A stretch of 64,000 nucleotides of DNA from UBA6197 sp047638075 (lineage in GTDB: Bacteria > Pseudomonadota > Alphaproteobacteria > Rhodobacterales > Rhodobacteraceae). Below the pieces are notes generated by a model that worked only from the letters and a program-made list of their open reading frames with translations, searched no databases and was not told where the DNA came from. The DNA is taken from contig NZ_JBLJBV010000099.1 of the NCBI RefSeq assembly GCF_047638075.1, positions 41,236-105,235 on the forward strand, read 5' to 3'. Below, one piece after another: positions 54,195-63,372 of this stretch (its first letter is position 1; each line of letters begins with the position of its first letter). The translations under genes and the position numbers were made by a program.

Positions 54195-54472
54195 TATCCA
54201 ACCACAGCCACCCGACATTGGATGATATCGTTGAAAAGATAAGAACATCCAATTTTATGTCGTTAGAACAGATATTTATGAGGTCATAAAAGATATCCCA
54301 TCCTGTGGGTATGTCTTGGAACTTGCTGAATGGAAAATTTACCCACCCACCCAGAACCATCGTTTCCACAGGTGGACAAGCCATCCTGACACTGGGCAAG
54401 ATGACTTGGTATTGACCCCCCCGTGCTAAGCCCTCATTTTGCCCCATGCTCCTCCTCATCAGCCACGGCCCA

Positions 54473-54481
54473 TTATCCACA
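54473..54481 (+). other. DnaA box (perfect)
   Basis: TTATCCACA, exact consensus, 6 bp before the maf start codon. Confidence 0.85.
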
Positions 54482-54486
54482 GCCCT

Positions 54487-55080
54487 ATGCACATCCTTCT
54501 AGCGTCATCGTCGGAAATTCGCGCTCAGCTTTTGCGCGCTGCGGGTCTTGAGGTTCAGGCATTGCCTGCCCGGATTGATGAGCAGGCTATCCGCGCCGCA
54601 TTGACCAACAAAGGGGTAACGCCGCGCCAAATCGCTGATGCTCTGGCTGAAAGTAAGGCGTTGAAACTTTCACATGAATTCCCGGAAGGCCTGACCTTGG
54701 GCGCAGACCAAATTCTTGATCTGGAAGGGGAAATCCTTTCCAAACCCGCCACCCCCGAAGACGCATATATGCAGCTTTCGCAGCTTTCCGGCCGCACCCA
54801 CCGGCTTTTGTCGGCCCTCGTCGTGTGCCAAAACGGTCAGCCACTGTGGCGTCATGTGTCCGAGGTTCGCCTCACGATGCATCCGCTCAGCCCCGCTTTC
54901 ATCGCGGATTATATCGCCCGCAACTGGGACAGCATCCGCCACGCTGTCGGTTGCTACAAGCTTGAGGAAGAAGGCCCCCGCCTCTTTTCCGCGATCGAGG
55001 GCGATTATTTTGCCGTCCTTGGCCTTCCCTTGATAGAGTTCCTGAACTGGCTGCGCGCCCGAGGAGACCTGACCACATGA
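54487..55080 (+). CDS. Maf-like nucleotide pyrophosphatase
   Basis: A 197-residue Maf/YceF-type protein hydrolysing non-canonical or modified NTPs. It has ILLASSSEIRAQLLRAAG, ALAESKALKLS, LGADQILDLEGE and KPATPEDAYMQL. The Maf Asp of the general base is in GADQ. The ATG at 54487 suits the family N-terminus. First gene of the maf-aroE-coaE-dnaQ set, starting from the origin. Confidence 0.93.
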   Translation: MHILLASSSEIRAQLLRAAGLEVQALPARIDEQAIRAALTNKGVTPRQIADALAESKALKLSHEFPEGLTLGADQILDLEGEILSKPATPEDAYMQLSQLSGRTHRLLSALVVCQNGQPLWRHVSEVRLTMHPLSPAFIADYIARNWDSIRHAVGCYKLEEEGPRLFSAIEGDYFAVLGLPLIEFLNWLRARGDLTT

Positions 55081-55934
55081 CTACCCCGCCGCTTCCATCG
55101 CCCCCGGCTGCCATCCCCTTGGCAGGCGTGATCGGTGCGCCCATTGCGCATTCCCGTTCGCCCAGTTTGCACAGTTACTGGCTTCGCACCTATGGGCTTC
55201 GTGGTCATTATATCCCTATGGAGGTTGCCGCCGCTGATCTGGCCCAAGTGCTGCACGCGCTACCCCGCGCCGGATTTGTCGGGTGTAATATCACCATCCC
55301 GCATAAAGAGGCGGTCCTGGCCTTGGCCGATGTGGTGTCTGACCGGGCCGCGCTGATAGGTGCCGCCAATACGCTGATCTTCCGCCCTGATGGCAAGATT
55401 TATGCAGATAATACCGACGGTTACGGGTTCATCGCCAATATGCAGCAATACGCCCCGGATTGGGCGCCCAAATCCGGCCCCGCTGCGGTAATCGGCGCAG
55501 GCGGCGCTGCCCGCGCCGTTGTCGCCTCCCTGTTAGAGGTGGGGGTGCCTGAAATCCGTATTTCAAACCGCACCCGCGCCCGTGCTGATATCCTGCGCAC
55601 AGAATTTGGGGCGCGGATCGTGGTTTATGACTGGGCGCAGGCGGGAAACATGCTTGAAGGTGCGATGACCGTGGTCAACAGCTCATCCCTTGGCATGGTC
55701 GGCAAGCCTGAACTGCGTGTGCCCCTGGATGCGCTTTCGCCCGAGGCGACCGTGACCGACCTTGTCTATACCCCGCTGATGACCCCCCTTCTGCTTGCGG
55801 CCGAGGCTATTGGCTGCACCGTTGTCGATGGGCTGGGGATGCTTTTGCATCAGGCCGTTCCGGGGTTTGAACGTTGGTTCGGCCACCGCCCCGAAGTCAC
55901 CGATGACCTGCGCCGCGTGGTTCTGGGGCTATGA
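55077..55934 (+). CDS. aroE: Shikimate dehydrogenase (NADP+)
   Basis: A 285-residue enzyme of aromatic amino acid synthesis reducing 3-dehydroshikimate. It has GAPIAHSRSPSLHSYWL, the catalytic Lys in NITIPHKEAV, NTDGYGF and the NADP loop GAGGAARAVVASLLE. It overlaps maf and coaE by 4 bp each. Confidence 0.96.
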   Translation: MTTPPLPSPPAAIPLAGVIGAPIAHSRSPSLHSYWLRTYGLRGHYIPMEVAAADLAQVLHALPRAGFVGCNITIPHKEAVLALADVVSDRAALIGAANTLIFRPDGKIYADNTDGYGFIANMQQYAPDWAPKSGPAAVIGAGGAARAVVASLLEVGVPEIRISNRTRARADILRTEFGARIVVYDWAQAGNMLEGAMTVVNSSSLGMVGKPELRVPLDALSPEATVTDLVYTPLMTPLLLAAEAIGCTVVDGLGMLLHQAVPGFERWFGHRPEVTDDLRRVVLGL

Positions 55935-56527
55935 GCCGCCCGTTTCTGCTTGGCCTCACGGGGTCCATCGGTATGGGCAAAACCACCACCGCCGCAATGT
56001 TTACGGATCTTGGCGTGCCGGTCTGGGATGCCGATGCTACAGTTCATGCGCTTTACGCGCCGGGGGGTGCTGCCGTTGCCCCTATCGCTGCGGTTTTCCC
56101 CCAGGCGGTTAGCGCAGGTGCGGTGGATCGGGGTGTGCTGAAAGCACTGATCGCAGCAGACAAACAGGCTCTATCCCGCCTCGAATCTATCGTTCATCCG
56201 CTAACTACTGCCTCTCGTGATGCCTTTGTCGCCGCCCACGCTGACGCCCCCTTGATCCTGCTCGATATCCCGCTTTTGTTTGAAACCGGCGCCGAGTCCG
56301 CGTTGGATGCCACCCTTGTCGTCACCGCGCCGCCGCAGGTTCAGCGCGACCGCGTCCTTGCCCGCCCCGGGGTGACTGCGGATCAACTGGCGCTGATCCT
56401 GTCGCGCCAGATGCCTGACGCTGAAAAACGCGCCCGCGCCACCTATGTCATTTCCACCGAAACGCTGGACGGTACCCGTGCTGCCGTGCAAAACCTGATC
56501 GAAACCCTAAAGGCCCGCCATGCGTGA
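55931..56527 (+). CDS. coaE: Dephospho-CoA kinase
   Basis: A 198-residue P-loop kinase for the last step of CoA synthesis. It has LTGSIGMGKTTTAAMF, VWDADATVHALYAPGG, DIPLLFETGAE and RDRVLARPG. The start ATGA overlaps aroE; the last codons overlap dnaQ by 8 bp. Confidence 0.96.
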   Translation: MSRPFLLGLTGSIGMGKTTTAAMFTDLGVPVWDADATVHALYAPGGAAVAPIAAVFPQAVSAGAVDRGVLKALIAADKQALSRLESIVHPLTTASRDAFVAAHADAPLILLDIPLLFETGAESALDATLVVTAPPQVQRDRVLARPGVTADQLALILSRQMPDAEKRARATYVISTETLDGTRAAVQNLIETLKARHA

Positions 56528-57206
56528 GATCGTCCTCGATACCGAAACGACCGGATTTGAACCTGCCGAAGGCGACCGCATCGTCGAAATTGGCGCGGTC
56601 GAACTATTCAATCACGTCCCCACCGGCCGCACCTACCATCAATACATCAACCCCGAACGGGTGATGCCCGTCGCCGCGTTCGAGGTTCACGGCCTTGGGG
56701 ATGATTTTTTGCGTGACAAACCCCGGTTCGCCGCTGTCGCCCAGGCGTTTCTTGATTTCATTGGTCCTGAGGCCAAACTGGTCATTCACAACGCAGCGTT
56801 CGACATGAAATTTCTGAACGCTGAACTGGGCTGGGCGCGCCTGCCGCTTTTGCCGATGGAGCGCGCGTTGGATACGCTAGCCATTGCGCGGCGCAAATTT
56901 CCGGGCTCTCCGGCCACGCTGGACGCGCTTTGCCGCCGCTTTGGGGTGGATAATTCGGGCCGTGAAAAGCACGGCGCATTGCTTGACAGCGAGATTCTGG
57001 CCGAGGTTTATCTGGAACTGATCGGCGGGCGTCAGCCCGACTTTGGCCTTGGCGTTGCTGCCCCGCAAACCGCTGCCGATCTGGTCAACGCCTGGCGGCC
57101 GCGCCCCCGCCCGACCCCCCTTCTTCCCCGCATAACCGAGGCCGAGGCCGCCGCCCACGACGCCTTTGTCGCCAAGCTGGGCGAGAATGCCCTATGGAAA
57201 CGTTAG
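56520..57206 (+). CDS. dnaQ: DNA polymerase III epsilon subunit (3'-5' exonuclease)
   Basis: A 228-residue proofreading DEDD exonuclease. It has the ExoI motif VLDTETTGFEP, ExoII around VIHNAAFDMKFLN and ExoIII HGALLDSEILAEVYLEL. A C-terminal tail of about 45 residues, rich in Pro/Arg, should bind the polymerase alpha subunit. Near-origin placement with maf-aroE-coaE is conserved in the order. Confidence 0.96.
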   Translation: MREIVLDTETTGFEPAEGDRIVEIGAVELFNHVPTGRTYHQYINPERVMPVAAFEVHGLGDDFLRDKPRFAAVAQAFLDFIGPEAKLVIHNAAFDMKFLNAELGWARLPLLPMERALDTLAIARRKFPGSPATLDALCRRFGVDNSGREKHGALLDSEILAEVYLELIGGRQPDFGLGVAAPQTAADLVNAWRPRPRPTPLLPRITEAEAAAHDAFVAKLGENALWKR

Positions 57207-57238
57207 TGATAACGCGGGCAGGCGTGATGGATGCCGGC

Positions 57239-58675
57239 TTATGTCAGCCCCTGGATTGCTTTTGCGGCTGCGCGATAGCGGGCATGGCCGTCATTGAATG
57301 CAGATTTCAACGCCAGAACCGGCTCTATCACGCGTGATATTGCTGGTGGCGCCGCGATTTCCGCACCTGCGCCAGTGTCAGCCATCATTCCCAGACGTGC
57401 GGCACCAAATGCCCCGCCAAAGTCACCAGAGACAGGCAAAGACACGGGTATGTTCAGCGCGGTGGCAATCGCTTGCAGCCAATAATCCGACCGGGATCCG
57501 CCACCTACGGCCAACAGCGAGTCAAATCGCGTTCCAGTGCTTGCCAGTGCATCGCGACAGTCACGCAACGCAAAGGTGACCCCTTCAAGAACGGCACGGG
57601 TCGCGCCCTGCCGGTCAGTTGCGTGTTCCAACCCGATGAAGGCGCCCCGGATGGCAGCATCGTTCAGGGGTGTTCTCTCACCGCCCAGATAAGGCAGAAA
57701 CCGCGTCTTTCCGGGGGCTTGCAGGTTACCTAGCGCACCCGTCAATACCTCGGGGTCAACGGCTGCCAACCGCGAAAACCAGTTCAGCGCGTCCGTCGCT
57801 GCAAGAATGACACCCATCTGATGCCAGGTTCCCGGCAATGCGTGGCAAAATGTGTGTACGGCACTGTCTGCATTGGGGTTATAGCCTTCATGTGCCGCAA
57901 ACAACACGCCCGAAGTCCCTAGTGAGACAAAGGCCTGCCCCGATTTGACCACGCCAACACCGATCCCCGAGGCAGCATTATCACCAGCCCCCCCGGCCAC
58001 AACAACGCCGGCCCCCATGCCGAATCGTTCGGCCAACAGGGGCCGTAGGACGCCCGACACGGCCGATCCCTCCACCAGACGCGGCATCTGCGCGCGGCTA
58101 AGCCCGGTCGCGGCAAGCAGTGAATCGGACCAATCCCTTTCGCCACATTCCAACCAGCTTGTCCCGGCGGCGTCCGACATTTCGCTTACATGATCACCGA
58201 TCAACCAGAGGCGAAGATAATCTTTAGGCAACAATACTTTGGCCACATTTTCAAAAATCTGTGGCTCATGCTTTGCTACCCATTTCAACTTTGGCGCGGT
58301 AAAGCCGGGAAATACGATATTTCCCGTCAACGCACGAAACTTGGGCTTCGCGTCCAGCGCCGCAGCCTCGATATGGGCGCGCGTGTCGTTCCATAAAATA
58401 CAGGGCCGTAGAACGTCATCAGAGGCCGACAACAACACGGCCCCATGCATCTGACCCGATAACCCAATGCCGCGCACCGACGCCAGCCCATGCACAGAAA
58501 GATGGCCCAGCACGGCCTCGGCTGCGGCAATCCAGTCCGCAGGCGACTGTTCGGCCCAGCCTTCCGCGGGGCGGCTGATCGAAAGGGGGGCTGATGCCTC
58601 GGCTACAACCCGTTGCGCATCGTCAATCAGCACCCCTTTCAGCCCCGATGTGCCAAGATCCAACCCCAAGTACAT
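57239..58675 (-). CDS. xylB: Xylulokinase
   Basis: A 478-residue FGGY-family sugar kinase. It has MYLGLDLGTSGLKGVLID, the conserved SGQMHG loop, GAGDNAASGIGVGVV and a C-terminal ATPase half with GGGSRSDYWLQAIA. The start at 58675 has AGAGGAG upstream; an upstream Met 75 bp away lacks support. No xylA or xylose transporter gene is adjacent. Confidence 0.92.
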   Translation of the reverse strand: MYLGLDLGTSGLKGVLIDDAQRVVAEASAPLSISRPAEGWAEQSPADWIAAAEAVLGHLSVHGLASVRGIGLSGQMHGAVLLSASDDVLRPCILWNDTRAHIEAAALDAKPKFRALTGNIVFPGFTAPKLKWVAKHEPQIFENVAKVLLPKDYLRLWLIGDHVSEMSDAAGTSWLECGERDWSDSLLAATGLSRAQMPRLVEGSAVSGVLRPLLAERFGMGAGVVVAGGAGDNAASGIGVGVVKSGQAFVSLGTSGVLFAAHEGYNPNADSAVHTFCHALPGTWHQMGVILAATDALNWFSRLAAVDPEVLTGALGNLQAPGKTRFLPYLGGERTPLNDAAIRGAFIGLEHATDRQGATRAVLEGVTFALRDCRDALASTGTRFDSLLAVGGGSRSDYWLQAIATALNIPVSLPVSGDFGGAFGAARLGMMADTGAGAEIAAPPAISRVIEPVLALKSAFNDGHARYRAAAKAIQGLT

Positions 58676-58850
58676 TAGACACTCGCTCCTCTGGTTTCTG
58701 GTCGGGAATGCGTATCGCCAGAATATCCTTATCAGTGGCATCAGCAACACTGTCGTTGCGAATTATTTTCCCTTCATCCCAATATCATGGGATGGGTAAG
58801 ACAAGGCCCGGTTTATTCCTGAGCGCCCCGACGCAGCCCAGTGACAGTCC

Positions 58851-59885
58851 TCACCCCGCCGTCTCAGAGGATCTTGCCCAAAGGTTGATCGCCTCGTCCT
58901 GTGCGTGGCTGTCAATTTCCGCCAACTCTTCGGTGGTGAACGACAAGTTGTTGATGGCACCGCAGCAATCGGTGACCTGTTCGGGCTTTGACGCCCCAAT
59001 CAGCGCGGTGGTTATGCCCCCCTCGCGCAGCACCCAGGCGATGGCCATCTGTGCCAGCGTTTGGCCGCGCCGCTCCGCAATGGCGTTCAGGGCGCGGATA
59101 TTGTCAATTACCGCAGGGGTCAGCGCGTTTGGATCAAGCGATTTACCCTGCACCGCGCGCGATCCGTCGGGGATGCCGCCCAGATACTTGCGTGTCAGCA
59201 TCCCCTGCGCCAGCGGCGTGAACGCGATAGAACCGATGCCAAGGTCCGCCAGTGTTTCGCGCAACCCATCATGTTCCACCCAGCGGTTGAGCATGTTGTA
59301 GCTGGGCTGATGAATGACGCAAGGCGTGCCAAGGTCTTTCAAGATCGTCGCCGCCTGCCGGGTCCGGTCAGAGTTATAGCTGGAAATTCCCACATAAAGC
59401 GCGCGGCCCGACCGCACGATATGATCCAGCGCGCCCATTGTTTCCTCTAGTGGCGTATCGGGGTCAAAGCGGTGCGAATAGAAAATATCGACATAATCCA
59501 GCCCCATCCGCTTTAGCGATTGGTCGCACGATGCTATCAGATATTTCCGGCTGCCCCATTCGCCATAAGGTCCGGGCCACATATCATAGCCCGCCTTGGA
59601 GGAGATGATCAGCTCATCCCGGTAGCTGGAAAAATCGGTGCTGAGGATCTCTCCAAAGGCGGTTTCCGCCGCGCCAGGGGGTGGGCCGTAGTTATTGGCA
59701 AGGTCAAAGTGGGTGATTCCGTGGTCAAACGCGGCCCGACAGATCGCGCGTTTGGTGGCATGCGGTGTATCATGGCCGAAGTTATGCCATAGCCCCAGTG
59801 CAACGGCGGGTAGTTGCAAACCTGACTTGCCGCAACGGCGATAGATCATCCGCTGATAGCGGTCTTCGGCGGGAACGTAGCGCAT
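58851..59885 (-). CDS. Aldo/keto reductase (YghZ-like)
   Basis: A 344-residue NADPH oxidoreductase with the AKR TIM barrel. It starts MRYVPAEDRYQRMIYRRCGKSGL (in part), then HFDLANNYGPPPG carrying the catalytic Asp and Tyr, and DIFYSHRFDPDTPLEET with the His. It resembles YghZ/glyceraldehyde-3-phosphate reductase. The ATG at 59885 has GGAGG 5 nt upstream; a 480-bp longer frame lies over the next gene and is a shadow. Confidence 0.92.
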   Translation of the reverse strand: MRYVPAEDRYQRMIYRRCGKSGLQLPAVALGLWHNFGHDTPHATKRAICRAAFDHGITHFDLANNYGPPPGAAETAFGEILSTDFSSYRDELIISSKAGYDMWPGPYGEWGSRKYLIASCDQSLKRMGLDYVDIFYSHRFDPDTPLEETMGALDHIVRSGRALYVGISSYNSDRTRQAATILKDLGTPCVIHQPSYNMLNRWVEHDGLRETLADLGIGSIAFTPLAQGMLTRKYLGGIPDGSRAVQGKSLDPNALTPAVIDNIRALNAIAERRGQTLAQMAIAWVLREGGITTALIGASKPEQVTDCCGAINNLSFTTEELAEIDSHAQDEAINLWARSSETAG

Positions 59886-59996
59886 GGCATCCTCCGGTAA
59901 CGCTTGGTTAATCACACCACAAGGGGGGGCTGCGTGCAAGTTGCACCCGCGCGCCACATCAGCGATGTTGGGGGAAAAGAGGGATGGATGTAGCGT

Positions 59997-60833
59997 ATGG
60001 CATTTGGTTTTTGGCGGTTCGCAAGTGCGCTGGCCAATCGTGTGGCCGACAGCAACCTTGGTCTGATTGCCGCGGGTGTCGCATTTTACGCAATGTTTGC
60101 GGTCTTTCCCGGCCTGACCGCTACCATAGCAATTTGGAGCCTGGTCGCTGACCCGGCGGTGATCGAAAGCTATCTGACAGTCGCCGCCGAGTTCATTCCC
60201 CCTGATGCCTACGCTATTTTGAACAATCAGATCATGGCGCTGTTGTCGGGCCCGCGTGCCAGCCTTGGCTGGGCCACGGCGGTCTCGGTGGCCATCGCGC
60301 TCTATTCGGCGCGGGCTGGGGTGGGGGCGCTGGTGCAGGGATTGAACGTTATTCACGGCATCCAGCAACGCGGCGCCTTCGGGTCCATCATTGCGGGGTA
60401 TGTGATGACGCTGGCATTGGTCGGGGTGATGCTTTTGGCGCTGGCGACGGTTGTAGCGGTGCCTTTGGTGCTGGCTTTTGTGCCGTTCGATCTGTTGAAC
60501 GGCTGGTTGCTATCTGGGTTACCCTGGGGGGCAATGTTTCTTTTGGTGCTGACGGCGCTGGGTATTCTTTACCGCTACGGGCCGAATACCAAGGGGCATC
60601 GTGATCCCTGGTTGACCTATGGTGCGGTATTGGCCGCTTTGGCCTGGGCCATGGCCTCGGTTGGGTTTTCCTATTATCTGGCGAATTTTGGCAGCTATAA
60701 CCGGATTTACGGGTCGATCGGGGCGGTGATCGTGCTGCTGATGTGGCTCTATCTTTCGGCTTATTCGGTGCTGCTGGGGGCCGCGGTGAATGCCGAATTG
60801 GCGGCGCGGGCAAGAAGGGCTGCCCGCGCCTGA
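59997..60833 (+). CDS. YihY/BrkB family inner-membrane protein
   Basis: A 278-residue protein with about six transmembrane helices. The conserved start has DSNLGLIAAGVAFYAMFAVFPGLTA (in part), followed by RAGVGALVQGLNVIHGIQ and the C-terminal YGSIGAVIVLLMWLYLSAYSVLLGAAVNAEL (in part). The family was once called RNase BN in error. Function unknown; virulence-factor BrkB names are historical. Divergent from the aldo/keto reductase. Confidence 0.92.
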   Translation: MAFGFWRFASALANRVADSNLGLIAAGVAFYAMFAVFPGLTATIAIWSLVADPAVIESYLTVAAEFIPPDAYAILNNQIMALLSGPRASLGWATAVSVAIALYSARAGVGALVQGLNVIHGIQQRGAFGSIIAGYVMTLALVGVMLLALATVVAVPLVLAFVPFDLLNGWLLSGLPWGAMFLLVLTALGILYRYGPNTKGHRDPWLTYGAVLAALAWAMASVGFSYYLANFGSYNRIYGSIGAVIVLLMWLYLSAYSVLLGAAVNAELAARARRAARA

Positions 60834-60839
60834 CCCTTA

Positions 60840-62336
60840 TCAGATGTCGAACTTGACGCCTTGCGCCAACGGCAACTGGGCCGAATAGTTGATCGTGTTG
60901 GTCTGGCGCCGCATATAGCCTTTCCACGCGTCCGACCCGCTTTCGCGGCCACCGCCGGTTTCCTTTTCGCCGCCAAACGCGCCGCCAATCTCGGCGCCTG
61001 ACGGGCCGATGTTGACGTTAGCAATGCCGCAATCGGACCCGACGGCGGACAGGAAGGTTTCAGCCTCGCGCAAATTCAGCGTGAAGATGCACGACGACAG
61101 GCCCTGCGGGACATCGTTTTGAAGCGCAATCGCCTCATCCAGCGTCTCATAGCCAATAACGTAAAGGATTGGCGCAAAGGTTTCCTCGCAGACCGATGCC
61201 GTCTGGCCCGGCATATCGACCACGGCGGGTTCTACATAGGCACCGCCCTGCGGCACGCCGCTGGCAACCGGTTTGCCACCATAGACCCTGCCACCTTCGG
61301 CCTTGGCCTGTTCCAGCATCGCCAGCATCCGGTCGCGCGCCCCGTGGTCAACCAACGGGCCGATCAGCGTGGTTTCCTTGCGCGGATCACCGATGGGCAG
61401 GCTACCGTAAGCCTTGGTCAGCCGCGAAACCAGATCCTCGCGGATCGAGTTATGCACGATCAGGCGCCGAAGCGACGTGCAGCGCTGCCCCGCCGTGCCA
61501 ACCGCAGAAAAGACAATCGCGCGCACGGCCATGTCGATATCGGCCGAGGGCGCCACGATCATCGCGTTGTTGCCGCCCAGTTCCAGAATCGAGCGGCCAA
61601 AGCGTTGCGCGACCTTTGGCCCCACGATCCGCCCCATTCGGGTCGACCCGGTGGCCGAGATGATCGGCACATCTTCAGAGGCAACCAGCGCCTCGCCAAC
61701 ATCCGGGCCGCCGATGATCAGCTGACACAACCCCTCGGGGGCGTCGCCAAAGCGGGCCAGCGCCCGCTCCATGATCTTCATCGAACCCATCGCCGTTAGC
61801 GGGGTTTTCTCGGACGGCTTCCAGATGACCGGGTTGCCACAAACCAACGCCAACGCCGTGTTCCATGACCAGACCGCAACCGGGAAGTTGAACGCCGAGA
61901 TAACGCCCACCGGGCCCATCGGTTGCCAGGTTTCCATCATCCGGTGGCCGGGGCGTTCAGACGCGATGGTCAGCCCGTAAAGTTGCCGCGACAGGCCAAC
62001 GGCAAAGTCGCAGATGTCGATCATCTCTTGCACTTCGCCCAGGCCTTCCGAGGTGATCTTGCCGGCCTCAAGCGTGACCAGCGCACCCAGCGCATCCTTG
62101 GCGGCGCGCAATTCCTCGCCCAAAAGGCGGATCAGTTCGCCACGGCGGGGGGCCGGCACCTGCCGCCATTCCTTGAATGCGGCTTGCGAGCGGGCAATCA
62201 CGGCGGGCATATCGGCGGTGGTGGTTTCCTTAACCCGGGCGATCTCGGCGCCGTCAATGGGCGAATGCACGGCAAGCGAGCCGCCGCTGATTTCGCCGGT
62301 CAGGCCGAGGGCCTTGAAGATTTCGTCGTTTGTCAT
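60840..62336 (-). CDS. Aldehyde dehydrogenase, ALDH7/AmaB type
   Basis: A 498-residue NAD-dependent aldehyde dehydrogenase. It has PVGVISAFNFPVAVWSWN, the Glu in LELGGNNA and the catalytic Cys in GTAGQRCTSLRRL. The C-terminal GGGRESGSDAWKGYMRR is diagnostic of the antiquitin/AmaB group, which oxidises alpha-aminoadipate semialdehyde (piperideine-6-carboxylate) in lysine breakdown. It is 4 bp downstream of the FabD-like gene and thus in its operon. Confidence 0.92.
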   Translation of the reverse strand: MTNDEIFKALGLTGEISGGSLAVHSPIDGAEIARVKETTTADMPAVIARSQAAFKEWRQVPAPRRGELIRLLGEELRAAKDALGALVTLEAGKITSEGLGEVQEMIDICDFAVGLSRQLYGLTIASERPGHRMMETWQPMGPVGVISAFNFPVAVWSWNTALALVCGNPVIWKPSEKTPLTAMGSMKIMERALARFGDAPEGLCQLIIGGPDVGEALVASEDVPIISATGSTRMGRIVGPKVAQRFGRSILELGGNNAMIVAPSADIDMAVRAIVFSAVGTAGQRCTSLRRLIVHNSIREDLVSRLTKAYGSLPIGDPRKETTLIGPLVDHGARDRMLAMLEQAKAEGGRVYGGKPVASGVPQGGAYVEPAVVDMPGQTASVCEETFAPILYVIGYETLDEAIALQNDVPQGLSSCIFTLNLREAETFLSAVGSDCGIANVNIGPSGAEIGGAFGGEKETGGGRESGSDAWKGYMRRQTNTINYSAQLPLAQGVKFDI

Positions 62337-62340
62337 GGCC

Positions 62341-63372
62341 TTAGGCTCCTTGTTGCGTAACGGTGGCGCGCTGGTCCGGCATCCCCATGGAAACCAGAAC
62401 CGGGTTAGACGATTGGCGCGCCTGGAAGGCGGATTTAGACCCTATTCCGGCCCAATCTGCCAGAATAAGGGATTGCGCCACAGCCCCGCCCAGCGTGGTG
62501 CCGGGGCCGGTGACAATAAACACGTCAGGCGCAAATTCCCGCGCAGCGGTGGTTATGGCGCGGGTGAAATCATACGGTGCTATGACCTGATGGCCAAGCG
62601 TGTAGTCCCACAGTTGCGCGGTATCGGTAGCGCCCGGCCACCAGATCGCACCGCGCCCGTCCACCATCGGGATTGCGGGCTGGCGGAACAGATCGGCCGA
62701 AAGCCGCGCCCGTCCGGCCTGCGCCACCGGTTCCTGAAGGGCCGTGTGAAATGCCGCATGGTTAGCCAGACGCATTGGAAAGCGCCCCTGAAGCGGCGGC
62801 ACGGCGGCTTCAAACGCCGCAAGCCCGGCGTCATTTCCGGCCAGTACCAGCATGCCGCCCAGATCAATCGACAGGCCCAGAACATGCCCCGCGCGGCCGC
62901 CGATTTCGGCAACCTGCGCCAATAGCGCGGCTTTGCGTGCCGGGTCGGGCAGCCAGTCATCATCCATGAACGGATAGATCAACTGGCCGCCGATCAACGC
63001 CTCTTGCATCAGGGTGCCCATGGTGTTGACCACCTCGAACCCGCCCTCGGGGGAAAGTGCGCCGCCACAGGCCAGTGCTGAATACCAGCCCATCGAATTG
63101 CCGGTCACCGCCACCACTTCGACGCCGTCCAGCGCCCGAAAGTCGGCCAGCGTCGCGGCATAGATCAGTGCTGACGCATTGTCGCCTCGCGTATGTTTGG
63201 CCACCGAATAGGTGCTGGTGCCATCCAGCGCCGATAGCGTTTCCTGCCCTGCCGCCGCACGCGCCGCGTCAAACCGCGCCAACAGGGCCGCATCGGTAAA
63301 ATGACGCCCCAGAACGCCCAATTCGGTCTTGGTATAGGTGCCGCGACCGGGGCAAATAACAACTGCTCTCAT
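62341..63372 (-). CDS. FabD-like acyltransferase domain protein
   Basis: A 343-residue protein with the malonyl-CoA:ACP transacylase fold. It starts RAVVICPGRGTYTKTELG and has the nucleophile elbow GNSMGWYSAL (Ser) and an NHAAFHTAL His block. The usual GQS/GHSLG of FabD is altered to GNSMG. It has no ACP or synthase domain. It overlaps the E1 gene by 4 bp (ATGA; start at 63372) and lies upstream of the aldehyde dehydrogenase, so it may act on an acyl-CoA made by the E1/ALDH pathway. The substrate is unknown. Confidence 0.8.
   Translation of the reverse strand: MRAVVICPGRGTYTKTELGVLGRHFTDAALLARFDAARAAAGQETLSALDGTSTYSVAKHTRGDNASALIYAATLADFRALDGVEVVAVTGNSMGWYSALACGGALSPEGGFEVVNTMGTLMQEALIGGQLIYPFMDDDWLPDPARKAALLAQVAEIGGRAGHVLGLSIDLGGMLVLAGNDAGLAAFEAAVPPLQGRFPMRLANHAAFHTALQEPVAQAGRARLSADLFRQPAIPMVDGRGAIWWPGATDTAQLWDYTLGHQVIAPYDFTRAITTAAREFAPDVFIVTGPGTTLGGAVAQSLILADWAGIGSKSAFQARQSSNPVLVSMGMPDQRATVTQQGA

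Larger units (their letters stand above)
54089..54486. other. Predicted chromosomal replication origin (oriC)
   Basis: A 398-bp AT-rich gap between divergent hemJ and maf. It holds a perfect DnaA box TTATCCACA at 54473-54481, a one-mismatch box TTATCAACA at 54186-54194, and two reverse-oriented near boxes, TGTGGATGT (54163) and TGTGGATTG (54172). Weaker versions are at 54304 and 54362. A purine-rich AT stretch at about 54117-54150, containing GATGATGATGATG, could be the unwinding element. Neighbours (rho, mnmG, parAB, maf, dnaQ) and two parS sites within 6 kb support the call. No CtrA or GANTC pattern was confirmed. Confidence 0.72.

Noticed and set aside
59886..60368. Long N-terminal extension of the aldo/keto reductase
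   Set aside because: It runs antisense to the YihY gene, and a GGAGG site marks the start at 59885.
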